The position numbers and the translations under genes are program-made. Of a stretch of DNA of 64,000 nt, positions 34,708-43,397 are shown in pieces. Source of the stretch: Microbacter margulisiae (GTDB lineage: Bacteria; Bacteroidota; Bacteroidia; Bacteroidales; Paludibacteraceae); NCBI RefSeq assembly GCF_014192515.1, contig NZ_JACHYB010000002.1, positions 1,116,001 through 1,180,000 of the forward strand, read 5' to 3'. The notes below the pieces were generated by a model. The model saw only the letters and a list, made by a program, of their open reading frames with translations. It made no database searches and was not told where the DNA came from. Every line of letters starts with the position of its first letter. Within the stretch, counting starts at the first letter, position 1.

Positions 34708-36201
34708 ATGCTACTCCTTTCAAATACTTTATTCGGGGATTTTACCCACATAACCCTTGACAATATATTGTTAGTGGGGTCAATATTGTTATTTGCAAGT
34801 CTATTGGCGAGTCATACCACCAAATATGGAGTCCCTACCCTGCTGCTTTTCTTATTTATCGGCATGCTGGCGGGCGAAAACGGACCAGGTGGGATTGTGT
34901 TTAATGATCCGAAAATCGCAAAGTTCATTGGAGCTTTTGCACTTAGTTTTATCCTTTTCTCAGGAGGTCTGGAAACAAAGAAGCAAGACATCCAGCCTGT
35001 CCTCTGGCATGGGATTTCGCTTTCAACGTTGGGAGTCATTATTACAGCAGTGTCTGTTGGCCTGTTCGTTGCATGGATAGCTCATTGGTCTATCGTTGAA
35101 GGATTATTGGTCGGATCAATTGTTTCGTCAACAGACGCAGCAGCCGTATTTTCTATTTTGCGTTCCCGCAGCATCGGTCTGAAAAGGCAACTCAAACCAT
35201 TATTGGAACTGGAAAGTGGGAGCAATGACCCAATGGCTTATATTCTAACCATTTCATTTACCTTTTTGCTGGCCAACAAAGAAGCCTCAGTGTCAACATT
35301 ACTGTTCATGTTTTTCAAACAAATGATCCTCGGCGGAGTGATTGGGTATGGAATGGGATTACTCATGCATAAAGTCTTCAACTGGATTAAACTGGAGTTT
35401 GAAGGGCTCTATTCAGTACTACTTATCACATTTGTCTTATTCATATTTTCTTTTACTGATTTTATCGGAGGAAACGCTTTTCTGGCTGTCTATCTTTCTG
35501 CCTATGTCTTGGGTAACCTTGACTTTATCCACAAAAAAAGCCTCACAAAACACTTCGATGGACAGGCATGGCTTATGCAGATCATCCTGTTCATTACGTT
35601 AGGCCTTTTAGTTACGCCTAAACAGCTTATCCCTTACCTCGGAATAGGATTACTTATCTCGGCTTTTTTAATTGTCATAGCACGCCCGCTAAGCGTTTTT
35701 CTGGCCCTGAGTTTTTTCAGAATGCATATGAAAGACAAATTGTTTGTGTCGTGGGTAGGATTGCGCGGTGCAGTCCCTATCGTGCTGGCTACTTATCCTC
35801 TTCTGGCAGGAGTTAGCAAAGCATCTGTTATTTTCAACGTAGTCTTTTTTATCTCCATCACTTCTGTCCTTATTCAGGGGACAACACTTCCGCTTGTTGC
35901 AAAATGGCTGAAACTAACAGTCCCTATGAATTTAAAAAGAAAATCAGTGATCGATCTGGAAATGGCTTGGGGAACCAAATCGATTTATAAAGCAATTCCT
36001 GTTGATGCAAGCTTCCATTGCATCGGGAAGTCAATTGTTGACTTGAAACTTCCCGACACAATCATTATTGCACTAATTGAGCGTAAAAATAAATTCTTCT
36101 TCTCCGACGGGGCTACTAAAATTATGAATGGGGATGTGTTATACGTGATGGCGGATAACGAGAAAGCAATAGAAAACCTCTATGCATGCCTTACAGCATA
36201 A
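34708..36201 (+). CDS. Potassium/proton antiporter, CPA1 family with RCK C-terminal domain
   Basis: This 497-residue membrane protein has about 12 helices of the Na+/H+ exchanger fold (residues 15-395), with LLFLFIGMLAGENGPGG, VSSTDAAAVFSILR (the transport-site T-D-A-A stretch) and SWVGLRGAVPIVLATYPL. After residue 405 comes a TrkA-C/RCK_C-type domain (KAIPVDASFHCIGKSIVDLKLPDTIIIALIERKNKFFFSDGATKIMNGDVLYVMAD), as in NhaP2/CvrA K+/H+ antiporters. It likely exports potassium or sodium in exchange for protons and is gated by a ligand or ion at the C-terminal domain. Conserved and not island-specific. Confidence 0.92.
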   Translation: MLLLSNTLFGDFTHITLDNILLVGSILLFASLLASHTTKYGVPTLLLFLFIGMLAGENGPGGIVFNDPKIAKFIGAFALSFILFSGGLETKKQDIQPVLWHGISLSTLGVIITAVSVGLFVAWIAHWSIVEGLLVGSIVSSTDAAAVFSILRSRSIGLKRQLKPLLELESGSNDPMAYILTISFTFLLANKEASVSTLLFMFFKQMILGGVIGYGMGLLMHKVFNWIKLEFEGLYSVLLITFVLFIFSFTDFIGGNAFLAVYLSAYVLGNLDFIHKKSLTKHFDGQAWLMQIILFITLGLLVTPKQLIPYLGIGLLISAFLIVIARPLSVFLALSFFRMHMKDKLFVSWVGLRGAVPIVLATYPLLAGVSKASVIFNVVFFISITSVLIQGTTLPLVAKWLKLTVPMNLKRKSVIDLEMAWGTKSIYKAIPVDASFHCIGKSIVDLKLPDTIIIALIERKNKFFFSDGATKIMNGDVLYVMADNEKAIENLYACLTA

Positions 36202-36205
36202 GCAC

Positions 36206-36219
36206 AGAGGTTCTCCTCT
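36206..36219. terminator. Small hairpin between convergent genes
   Basis: AGAGG, a TTCT loop and CCTCT form a 5-bp stem between the stop codons of the antiporter (plus) and the Bfd-like gene (minus). It is weak, with no clear U-tract, and could act in either direction. Confidence 0.3.
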
Positions 36220-36234
36220 TATAAGCAAAACAGG

Positions 36235-36417
36235 TTACAGGTTCAGTTCGTTCAAAATATCCTGAATGTCGTCCTGGCATTGACCGCAAACCGTTCCAGC
36301 AGTGGTCTCCTCCCCTACTTCCTCTACGGTTTTCAACCCTTTCTCCCTGATGGCTTTGACGATTGTACTTTTGTAAATCTCGTTACAGGTACAGATCAAA
36401 ATATCTTTCTCTTCCAT
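36235..36417 (-). CDS. Bfd-like [2Fe-2S] protein
   Basis: This 60-residue protein is a stand-alone BFD-type [2Fe-2S] domain. The four cysteine ligands are in LICTCNEIY (C9, C11) and AGTVCGQCQ (C44, C47), giving the usual C-x-C...C-x2-C arrangement. The gene starts 11 bp after the hcp stop in the same direction, so the small ferredoxin-like protein is probably an electron donor for the hybrid-cluster protein. That role is inferred from linkage. Confidence 0.88.
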   Translation of the reverse strand: MEEKDILICTCNEIYKSTIVKAIREKGLKTVEEVGEETTAGTVCGQCQDDIQDILNELNL

Positions 36418-36428
36418 TGCTTTACAGT

Positions 36429-38069
36429 TTAATTAAGTCCGAATAATTTCATATCTTCTTCGACGGTAGTAATCGTCTCTACTCCAAACTTTTCTTTTGC
36501 AACGGCCAAAACATTAGGGGTAAAAAATGCGGGTAATGTCGGCCCGATATGCATATCTTTTATTCCAAGGTATAACAAGGCCAAATGTACAATGATCGCC
36601 TTTTGTTCATACCAGGCAATATTGAATACAATCGGTAATTCATTGATATCTTTCAGATTCAGGACTTCCTTCAGTTTCAATGCCACAACAGCCCAGGAAT
36701 AGGAATCGTTGCATTGACCGGCATCCAACACACGGGGAATGCCATTAATGTCGCCGAGATTTAATTTATTGTAGCGGTATTTTGCACAACCCGAAGTCAG
36801 TATAACCGTATCTTTTGGAAGATTTTGGGCAAAATCGGTATAATATTCACGTGATTTCTGACGTGCATCACAACCTGACATCACTACCATTTTCTTTATT
36901 GCTCCTGATTGTACAGCATCCAGAATCTTATCGGCCAATTGTAACACCTGGTTATGCGCAAACCCGATAGTGATTTCTCCGCTCTCAAGCTGTGTGGGTG
37001 GCGGGCATTGCTTTGCCAGGGTGATAACCTCCGAAAAATCCCTTTGTCCATTTGGCAATTGCTTTGTCAAATGAGTCCATTCCGGCATTCCGGTAACACC
37101 TGTCGTAAACACGCGGTGATTATAAGTCGTATCTTTTCGCGGAGGGACCAAACAATTGGTAGTAAAGATGATAGGGCCGTTAAATACTTCAAAATCTTTC
37201 AACTGTTGATGCCATGCCCCGCCATAGTTTCCTGCCAGATGTTTGAATTTTTTGAATTGAGGATAAGCATTGGCTGGCAACATCTCTGAGTGCGTGTACA
37301 CATCAATGCCGGTACCTTCAGTTTGTTCCAGCAAATCTTCCAGCTCTTTCAGGTCGTGCCCACTGATTAAAATACCGGGGTTCTTCCCTACCCCAATCTT
37401 TACTTTAGTTATTTCAGGATTGCCATAAGTCGATGTGTTTGCCTTATCTAACAACGCCATGCCTTTCACTCCATATTCCCCTGTTTTCAATACCCAATCC
37501 AGCATGCTATTCACGCTCATTTCGCGTGTAGTCATTACCAGGGATTCTTCAATAAACACATATAAATCACGATCTTCATAACCAAGCACAAATGCATGTT
37601 CAACGTAAGCGGCTAATCCTTTAATGCCATATATGACATATTGTTTCAAGGAACGGATATCTTCATTGGCATCGGTTGATTCAACCCCTATCTCAAGCGC
37701 CTTTGCTTCGAATTCTTCTTTCCCGTTGCCTGTCCACAAAACCGAGTCATGCTCAAACCGAACATTTTGCAATCTGCTTTTCAATGAATCACGTAACGCA
37801 ATACCTGTCTTTATAGACTTGACAAACATTTCCGGATCAAAATTAGCATTGGTAATCGTTGCAAACAATGACTTGACAATGAACCTATCCTCTTTTTCTG
37901 TATTAATTGTTTGCTTTTTAGCCTCAAGTGTCACAAATGAAAGTCCCTTGCAGACATATACCAACAAATCCTGTAAATTTGCCACTTCATCCGTCTTTCC
38001 GCAAACGCCGCGAATTGTACATCCGGTATTTTTTGCCGCTTCCTGACATTGATAACAAAACATTGACAT
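36429..38069 (-). CDS. hcp: Hybrid-cluster protein (hydroxylamine/NO reductase)
   Basis: This 546-residue protein is Hcp, which reduces nitric oxide or hydroxylamine in anaerobic nitrosative stress. The N-terminal cluster ligands are C5, C8, C17 and C23 (MSMFCYQCQ...CTIRGVC), the C-x2-C-x8-C-x5-C spacing of strict anaerobes. Hybrid-cluster blocks include [42 protein letters not shown] and [11 protein letters not shown]. Translation could begin at the ATG at 38069 or at the in-frame ATG at 38063; most Hcp proteins start MFCYQC. A -7 box (38136) and a Crp-type palindrome centred about 43 bases upstream of the expected start site point to regulation by the divergent Crp/Fnr gene. Confidence 0.97.
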   Translation of the reverse strand: MSMFCYQCQEAAKNTGCTIRGVCGKTDEVANLQDLLVYVCKGLSFVTLEAKKQTINTEKEDRFIVKSLFATITNANFDPEMFVKSIKTGIALRDSLKSRLQNVRFEHDSVLWTGNGKEEFEAKALEIGVESTDANEDIRSLKQYVIYGIKGLAAYVEHAFVLGYEDRDLYVFIEESLVMTTREMSVNSMLDWVLKTGEYGVKGMALLDKANTSTYGNPEITKVKIGVGKNPGILISGHDLKELEDLLEQTEGTGIDVYTHSEMLPANAYPQFKKFKHLAGNYGGAWHQQLKDFEVFNGPIIFTTNCLVPPRKDTTYNHRVFTTGVTGMPEWTHLTKQLPNGQRDFSEVITLAKQCPPPTQLESGEITIGFAHNQVLQLADKILDAVQSGAIKKMVVMSGCDARQKSREYYTDFAQNLPKDTVILTSGCAKYRYNKLNLGDINGIPRVLDAGQCNDSYSWAVVALKLKEVLNLKDINELPIVFNIAWYEQKAIIVHLALLYLGIKDMHIGPTLPAFFTPNVLAVAKEKFGVETITTVEEDMKLFGLN

Positions 38070-38135
38070 ATAATAAAATTTAGAAATGAATACTCGGTTT
38101 TTGTGTCAACTCAAGATTGACATCTTTTTCGACCA

Positions 38136-38143
38136 CAAAAGTA
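38136..38143 (-). promoter_or_regulatory. -7 box TACTTTTG for hcp
   Basis: This is a match to TAnnTTTG on the minus strand, 67 bases upstream of the hcp ATG. It places the start site near 38130 and the palindrome at 38166-38181 near -43. Confidence 0.6.
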
Positions 38144-38165
38144 GTACACGCGAAACGGCAAAAAC

Positions 38166-38181
38166 TGTAACATACATTACA
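38166..38181. promoter_or_regulatory. Crp/Fnr-type operator upstream of hcp
   Basis: TGTAACATACATTACA contains the inverted repeat TGTAA-N6-TTACA, the size and symmetry of a Crp/Fnr-family dimer site. Its distance from the hcp -7 box fits class II activation. Confidence 0.65.
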
Positions 38182-38202
38182 CTCCTAAATTTATAGCGCA
38201 CA

Positions 38203-38247
38203 ATTTCGAAGTATAAAAATCCATTTTATGATTTCGAATCATAAAAA
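38203..38247. promoter_or_regulatory. Direct repeat and palindrome at the crp-type promoter
   Basis: A 17-bp element (ATTTCGAAGTATAAAAA at 38203-38219) recurs with two changes at 38231-38247. The second copy is part of a perfect inverted repeat: arms TTTTATGATT (38224-38233) and AATCATAAAA (38237-38246) around TCG. The palindrome's centre (38235) is about 40 bases upstream of the expected start site of the Crp-type gene, so it is a likely autoregulatory or activator site. It differs from the hcp site. Confidence 0.6.
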
Positions 38248-38261
38248 CTGCAGAGAATCAT

Positions 38262-38269
38262 TATTTTTG
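38262..38269 (+). promoter_or_regulatory. -7 box TATTTTTG for the Crp-type gene
   Basis: This matches TAnnTTTG and ends one base before the ATG at 38271, so that ATG cannot be the start. It supports the in-frame ATG at 38295. Confidence 0.6.
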
Positions 38270-38294
38270 TATGATAAAACACAATCACTACACT

Positions 38295-38954
38295 ATGAAG
38301 CAATTACCCAAAAGTCCGTTATTCAAAAACATTCCGAATGACCATCTGGAAAAAATATTACACAATCAACCTGTTACAACCTTTAGCAAAGGAGAGATAG
38401 TAGCACTGCAAGGGGATCGGTGCGCTGCATTAATGATGATTCTTGAAGGTTCTGTACGTTGTGACATGACGGATCCGACGGGTAAGATGGTAACTATTGC
38501 TATCCTAAAAGCACCTGATATCCTAGCCCCTGCTTTTATTTACGCCACTAATAATCTGTTTCCCATCAACGTAACGGCAATCTCCCCGCTATCGATATTG
38601 ACGATCGGAAAAGAAAGCTTTAGCAGGCTCCTGCAAGAAAATGCGAAAATATTAGACAACTATTTACGCATGATTTCAGATCACACACAATTTCTAACGG
38701 ATAAAATCCGGTTTCTGAAATTTGGCACGATTAAAAGCAAACTAGCCCTGTTCTTTTTGGAGAAAATAAAAAACACAGGTTCTACCCACTTTATAATTCC
38801 AGAAAGCCAGCAGGCACTGGCTGATCTTTTTGGCGTAACACGTCCGGCTTTAGCACGCACAATCAGTGAAATGACAGAGGAGAAATTGATCGCAGTCGAT
38901 AAAAAAGAGATCGTGATACTGAATCCATTGGGACTAAAGCACCTATGTATTTAA
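38295..38954 (+). CDS. Crp/Fnr-family transcriptional regulator (HcpR-like)
   Basis: From the ATG at 38295 this is a 219-residue regulator. Residues about 5-120 form the cyclic-nucleotide-binding-like sensor (LFKNIPNDHLEKILHN, GEIVALQGDRCAALMMILEGSVRCDM). The dimer helix is followed by a winged helix (about 150-215) with SQQALADLFGVTRPALARTISEMTEEKLIAVDKKEIVILN. There are no cysteines arranged for an Fe-S cluster, so it is not an Fnr-type oxygen sensor by that criterion. Divergence from hcp makes it a probable HcpR-like NO/heme-responsive activator of hcp and bfd (inference). A perfect palindrome near -40 of its own promoter suggests self-control. Confidence 0.88.
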   Translation: MKQLPKSPLFKNIPNDHLEKILHNQPVTTFSKGEIVALQGDRCAALMMILEGSVRCDMTDPTGKMVTIAILKAPDILAPAFIYATNNLFPINVTAISPLSILTIGKESFSRLLQENAKILDNYLRMISDHTQFLTDKIRFLKFGTIKSKLALFFLEKIKNTGSTHFIIPESQQALADLFGVTRPALARTISEMTEEKLIAVDKKEIVILNPLGLKHLCI

Positions 38955-38958
38955 AAAG

Positions 38959-38997
38959 AAAAAGCGGCCGCTTCGCTCTGAAACAACCGCTATTTTT
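38959..38997. terminator. Bidirectional terminator between crp-type gene and glnN
   Basis: AAAAAGCGG (38959-38967) and CCGCTATTTTT (38987-38997) form a GC stem flanked by A- and T-runs. It serves the plus-strand regulator and the minus-strand glutamine synthetase gene, which converge here. Confidence 0.7.
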
Positions 38998-39017
38998 CAA
39001 ACTGTTATCGCTGAAAA

Positions 39018-41204
39018 TTATTTCATGAATAACAATTCACGATATTTTGGCAATGGCCAAATTTCATCATCTATCGTTTCTTCCAGCTTATCAATATGAT
39101 AACGGATTTTATCAAAATATGGACGAACGGTAGTGCTATAAGCAAATGTTTTTTCTTCTACATTTTCAATGTTATTGGCAACTTTTCGAGCCTCAACCAT
39201 TTCATAAGTCATTGTTTTGATGGCCACAATACGTTCACCAATCTCACGTACCAAGTTCTTCCTATCACTTGCCAATCTTTCGAACTCTTCGCTATCAAAG
39301 ACTTCCTTCATACCACGAATATTCTCAATCAGACGGTTTTGATAAGCAATAGCAGTTGGTACAACATGGTTAATTGCCAAATCACCCAAAATACGAGCTT
39401 CAATCTGAATTTTCTTAGTAAATTTCTCAAACTCAACATCAACACGACTATGCAGTTCCACTTCAGAATAAACACCTAGTCCTGTAAGTAACTTAACTGA
39501 TTCTTTATCAAGATATTTCTTAATAGCATCCGGAGCTGTCGTAATGTTGGTTAACCCACGTTTTGCAGCTTCTTCCACCCATTCCTTGGAATAACCATCC
39601 CCTTCAAAACGAATAGGACGGGATTCAATAATCAGGCGTTTCATAACATTAAAAATCGCTTCATCTTTCCCCTTGCCGGTTGCAATTAAAGCATCAACTT
39701 CGTCGGCAAATTTTGTCAATTGAGCAGCCATTACTGCGTTCAGAGCTGTCATAGCCGAGCCGCAGTTGGCAGATGAACCAACAGCGCGGAATTCAAAACG
39801 ATTGCCTGTAAATGCAAACGGCGATGTTCTGTTTCGGTCTGTGCTGTCCAAAAGGATATCTGGAATGCGGCCAATTCCTAATTTCAATGCCGTCTTTTCT
39901 TCTGGCGTCATGCGCGAATCTGAAACTTTTTCAGCTAAGTTATCGAGCATATTGGTTAAATATGAACCTAAGAATACAGACAAAATTGCAGGAGGAGCTT
40001 CGTTAGCACCTAAACGATGCGAGTTTTCTGCACTCATAATAGAAGCACGTAATAAATCCTGATTATCATGTACTGCTTTCAGTGTATTCACGATAAATGA
40101 CAAGAACAATAAATTGCCTTTGGGATTCTTAGCCGGGCTATATAAATTCACGCCTGTATTAGTGCTCAACGACCAGTTGTTGTGTTTCCCTGATCCATTG
40201 ATGCCGGCAAATGGTTTTTCGTGTAATAAAACAGCAAAATTATGCTTTGGTGCAATATGTTTCATCAAATCCATCACAAGCTGGTTGTGATCATTTGCAA
40301 GATTTGCTTCTTCAAAAATCGGAGCACATTCGAACTGATTTGGAGCTACTTCATTATGTCTGGTCTTCAAAGGAATACCTAATTTATGACCTTCCAATTC
40401 CAATTCACTCATAAATGCCATCACACGGGTAGGAATGGATGCAAAATAGTGATCTTCCAATTGTTGATCTTTTGCAGAAGCATGGCCCATCAAGGTACGG
40501 CCTGTTAATGCCAAATCAGGACGTGCATTATATAAAGCTTTGTCAATCAAAAAGTATTCCTGTTCCCAACCTAAATTAGCATTAACCTTCTTCACATCTT
40601 TGTCAAAATATTGGCAAACACGTACGGCAGCTTTATCAACTGCACTCAAGGCACGAAGTAACGGAGTTTTATAGTCTAATGCTTCTCCGGTGTAAGCAAT
40701 GAAGATAGTAGGAATACACAATGTGTGATCAACAATAAAAGCAGGGGAAGAAACATCCCAGGCGGTATAACCACGTGCTTCAAATGTATTACGAATACCT
40801 CCGCTTGGGAAGGAAGAAGCATCTGGTTCTTGTTGAATTAATAGTTTTCCGGAAAAACGTTCCAGAACTTCGTTATTTTCTCCAAAATCGAACAAACGTT
40901 CATGCTTTTCTGCAGTGGCGTCAGTCAAAGGCTGAAACCAGTGTGTATAATGAGTTGCTCCACGTTCTTTAGCCCACTTGCACATACCTGTTGCAACTTG
41001 ATCAGCCACTTTCCGGTCGATAGTAGTTCCTTCTTCAATTGCTTCAACTACGGCTTTGTAAGCTTCTTTCGAAAGATAAACCTGCATTTTTTTCTTATCA
41101 AAAACATTGATTCCGAAAAAATTCTCAAGGTTAGATGGAGTTTGCACCTCTAGCGGTGTTCGAGTTGCTAGCTCTTGCAATGCGGAAAAACGTAATTTTG
41201 CCAT
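39018..41204 (-). CDS. glnN: Type III glutamine synthetase
   Basis: This enzyme joins ammonia to glutamate using ATP. The 728-residue length and the blocks SGKHNNWSLSTNTGVNLYSP, NRTSPFAFTGNRFEFRAVGSSANC and the early GGIRNTFEARGYTAWD identify the large GSIII class, which is typical of Bacteroidota. A frame beginning at TTG 41210 exists, but the ATG at 41204 (MAKLRFSALQELATR) is the better start. A -7 box (TATCTTTG, minus strand) lies 30 bases upstream. It stands alone, with a terminator shared with the Crp-type gene on its 3' side. Confidence 0.97.
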   Translation of the reverse strand: MAKLRFSALQELATRTPLEVQTPSNLENFFGINVFDKKKMQVYLSKEAYKAVVEAIEEGTTIDRKVADQVATGMCKWAKERGATHYTHWFQPLTDATAEKHERLFDFGENNEVLERFSGKLLIQQEPDASSFPSGGIRNTFEARGYTAWDVSSPAFIVDHTLCIPTIFIAYTGEALDYKTPLLRALSAVDKAAVRVCQYFDKDVKKVNANLGWEQEYFLIDKALYNARPDLALTGRTLMGHASAKDQQLEDHYFASIPTRVMAFMSELELEGHKLGIPLKTRHNEVAPNQFECAPIFEEANLANDHNQLVMDLMKHIAPKHNFAVLLHEKPFAGINGSGKHNNWSLSTNTGVNLYSPAKNPKGNLLFLSFIVNTLKAVHDNQDLLRASIMSAENSHRLGANEAPPAILSVFLGSYLTNMLDNLAEKVSDSRMTPEEKTALKLGIGRIPDILLDSTDRNRTSPFAFTGNRFEFRAVGSSANCGSAMTALNAVMAAQLTKFADEVDALIATGKGKDEAIFNVMKRLIIESRPIRFEGDGYSKEWVEEAAKRGLTNITTAPDAIKKYLDKESVKLLTGLGVYSEVELHSRVDVEFEKFTKKIQIEARILGDLAINHVVPTAIAYQNRLIENIRGMKEVFDSEEFERLASDRKNLVREIGERIVAIKTMTYEMVEARKVANNIENVEEKTFAYSTTVRPYFDKIRYHIDKLEETIDDEIWPLPKYRELLFMK

Positions 41205-41233
41205 AATCAATTCTTATTTTAATTTTATGGGAA

Positions 41234-41241
41234 CAAAGATA
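41234..41241 (-). promoter_or_regulatory. -7 box TATCTTTG for glnN
   Basis: This is an exact match to TAnnTTTG on the minus strand, 30 bases before the glnN start. Confidence 0.65.
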
Positions 41242-41376
41242 GAATATCTTTTTTATATACTGATGTAGTTCAAATCAATTTTTGGAAAAAATAATAGTTA
41301 AATTGATTTTAGCCCTACTTTTTGACAGAAATATGAGCGAAAAATGATCATTTTTCTCATTGAACCCCCTAAAAAA

Positions 41377-41826
41377 TCAATTTTCGACATCTAAAACTTC
41401 AATTGGATAACGAACCCATGCCTTGAAAAATCGAATGGATGATAAAAAAAGAGGGGTTCCCATGAAAAAATAGAAAAATGAAAGATCATAGGTAGGTAAA
41501 ATATGGCTTTCGCGTAATAAAACACCGCCTGAAATCATTATTGCCATCAATAAGTAAGAGCGTTTACTGAAAAAAGAGAATACAGAAGGTTTTCGTTTCT
41601 CCAGTGAAATGATACGCTTTATATGCTTTGATGAGATTCGCAAAAAAAGTACTCTGAAAAAAAGAATTCCTCCCACTAAAGAAGCTGCTGTCTCAAGCTT
41701 CCATCCCTTTCTCAATTCAAAATATGTGGTGCTGCGCCAAAATAACATGCCGCTTGCGACTAACCACGCCATAGCAGCAACAAAAAGTAAATGACGTTTA
41801 TCAATTCTCATCTTTGGAATATTCAT
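41377..41826 (-). CDS. Conserved four-helix membrane protein of unknown function
   Basis: I do not recognise this 149-residue protein. It has about four hydrophobic helices: residues 13-30 (LLFVAAMAWLVASGMLFW), 45-62 (AASLVGGILFFRVLFLRI), 91-104 (YLLMAIMISGGVLL) and 112-132 (DLSFFYFFMGTPLFLSSIRFF), with basic loops such as SSKHIKRIISLEKRKP. There are no conserved catalytic-looking residues. It stands between glnN and the divergent ddl. A palindromic TATATTTG/CAAATATA element at 41841-41852 could supply its promoter. The second Met (MRIDKRHLL, 41811) is an alternative start. Confidence 0.75.
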   Translation of the reverse strand: MNIPKMRIDKRHLLFVAAMAWLVASGMLFWRSTTYFELRKGWKLETAASLVGGILFFRVLFLRISSKHIKRIISLEKRKPSVFSFFSKRSYLLMAIMISGGVLLRESHILPTYDLSFFYFFMGTPLFLSSIRFFKAWVRYPIEVLDVEN

Positions 41827-41840
41827 TATCAGTTTTCTCT

Positions 41841-41852
41841 CAAATATATTTG
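41841..41852. promoter_or_regulatory. Overlapping -7 boxes between divergent genes
   Basis: CAAATATATTTG reads as TATATTTG on both strands, offset by four bases. It could serve the membrane-protein gene on the minus strand. The plus-strand ddl gene has its own better-placed box at 41904. Confidence 0.4.
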
Positions 41853-41903
41853 CACAAAAATAGGGTAAAAAGACATTTTTGCTATCAAATGAACAAATTA
41901 AAG

Positions 41904-41911
41904 TAACTTTG
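41904..41911 (+). promoter_or_regulatory. -7 box TAACTTTG for ddl
   Basis: This is an exact match to TAnnTTTG, 53 bases upstream of the ddl start codon. Confidence 0.65.
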
Positions 41912-41963
41912 TACGCTGATTCAGTTCATAAAATATTGTTGTATTCAATTATTAATCAATATC

Positions 41964-42959
41964 ATGTATAAAAAATTGAACATTGCTGTTGTTGCCGGAG
42001 GAGAACAATCTGAAGTGGTTGTTTCCATCAAAAGCGCCAAAGGGATTGTCTCTTTTCTGGATAAATCAAAATTTAATCCCTTCATTACTGTAATTGAAAA
42101 AAACAACTGGCACGTTTTACTGGAAAGTGAATCAACTCTGCCAATTGATAAAAATCAATTTACCTTCAGGCTAAACGGACAAGAAATTCATTTTGATTGT
42201 GCTTATATCACGATCCACGGCATTCCGGGTGAAGATGGACGACTACAAGGCTATTTTGAAATGATTGATATGCCTTACACTTCCTGCAATGTACTAACTT
42301 CGGCCCTAACATATAATAAATATATTTGCAATCAACTACTTAAAGGATTTGGCATTTCTGTTGCTCCTTCTGTTCGGATAAAACGTAATGAACTCTATCA
42401 AGGTGAAAAGATAGTATCTGAAGTTGGGTTGCCTTGTTTCGTAAAACCTAATTTAGGGGGGTCAAGTTTTGGTGTTACCAAAGTAAAAGAGGTTAATAAA
42501 TTGGAACCTGCTATTAAAAAAGCATTTGAAGAAGCAGAAGAAGTGTTGATTGAAAGCTTTTTAGAAGGAACTGAAGTTACTAACGGAATTTTCAAAACAA
42601 ATAAGAGAGAAAAAGTTTTGCCCGTTACGGAAGTGGTATCAAAAAATGAATTCTTCGACTTCGATGCAAAATACAAAGGCCAAGTGGAAGAAATTACTCC
42701 TGCCCGTATATCTCCTGAATTAACACAACAAATTCAACAAACTACATCAAAAATATATAACATTCTGGGATGTAGAGGCATTGCCAGAATAGATTATATT
42801 ATCACGAATGGAAATAAAATCAATTTATTGGAGGTAAATACCACTCCGGGAATGACTCCTACCAGTTTTATTCCTCAACAAATTCCACATGCCGGACTCA
42901 CTGTTTCGGAAGTTCTATCTGAAATTATAGAAGACTCAATTGCTCTCTTTCATATCTAA
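41964..42959 (+). CDS. ddl: D-alanine--D-alanine ligase
   Basis: This 331-residue ATP-grasp enzyme makes the D-Ala-D-Ala dipeptide for peptidoglycan. Visible features are IHGIPGEDGRLQGYFEMIDMPYTSCNVL (substrate loop, usually H-G-x-x-GEDG), PCFVKPNLGGSSFGVTKVKE (ATP-grasp lysine and glycine-rich loop), ESFLEGTEVTNGIF, RIDYIITNGNKINLLEVNTTPGMTPTSF (metal-binding E and N). It is followed 21 bp later by tsaE and is likely co-transcribed with it. Confidence 0.96.
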   Translation: MYKKLNIAVVAGGEQSEVVVSIKSAKGIVSFLDKSKFNPFITVIEKNNWHVLLESESTLPIDKNQFTFRLNGQEIHFDCAYITIHGIPGEDGRLQGYFEMIDMPYTSCNVLTSALTYNKYICNQLLKGFGISVAPSVRIKRNELYQGEKIVSEVGLPCFVKPNLGGSSFGVTKVKEVNKLEPAIKKAFEEAEEVLIESFLEGTEVTNGIFKTNKREKVLPVTEVVSKNEFFDFDAKYKGQVEEITPARISPELTQQIQQTTSKIYNILGCRGIARIDYIITNGNKINLLEVNTTPGMTPTSFIPQQIPHAGLTVSEVLSEIIEDSIALFHI

Positions 42960-42980
42960 AATTGATTCTATCTGTTACGT

Positions 42981-43397
42981 ATGAAAATTCAAATTTCTTC
43001 ACTTGAAAAACTTTCTGAAGCTGCAAAACAATTGATTCCTTTTTTGCAGAAACATAAGATCATAGCGTTTTACGGACCCATGGGTGTTGGAAAAACAACA
43101 TTTATCAATGCTTTATGCAACGAGCTGGGAGTATCCGACAACATTAGCAGTCCTACTTTTGCCATTATAAATCAATATGATACAAAGACTGGCAACCCTA
43201 TTTATCATTTTGATTTTTATAGAATCAATAAACTTGAAGAAGCATTTGATTTCGGATACGAAGATTATTTCTACAGTGGGAATTACTGCTTTATAGAGTG
43301 GCCTGAAAAAATAGAAACAATATTACCGGAAGAAACATTGAAACTTATTATTTCGGAAGAGCAGGATGGCTCCCGATTAATCTCTTTCGACGAATAA
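42981..43397 (+). CDS. tsaE: tRNA threonylcarbamoyladenosine (t6A) biosynthesis ATPase TsaE
   Basis: This 138-residue P-loop ATPase belongs to the complex with TsaB and TsaD that makes t6A37 on tRNAs reading ANN codons. The Walker A is FYGPMGVGKTTFINAL (residues 30-45). Other TsaE marks are SSPTFAIINQY, YHFDFYRINKLEEAFDFGYEDYFY and CFIEWPEKI. Its TAA abuts the stop codon of the converging acyltransferase gene with no gap, so transcripts overlap. Confidence 0.95.
   Translation: MKIQISSLEKLSEAAKQLIPFLQKHKIIAFYGPMGVGKTTFINALCNELGVSDNISSPTFAIINQYDTKTGNPIYHFDFYRINKLEEAFDFGYEDYFYSGNYCFIEWPEKIETILPEETLKLIISEEQDGSRLISFDE

Noticed and set aside
36850..36870. TTCACGTGATT sequence in hcp as a further parS site
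   Set aside because: Only the central CACGTG and a few flanking bases match. The outer arms do not pair as in the two intergenic sites.
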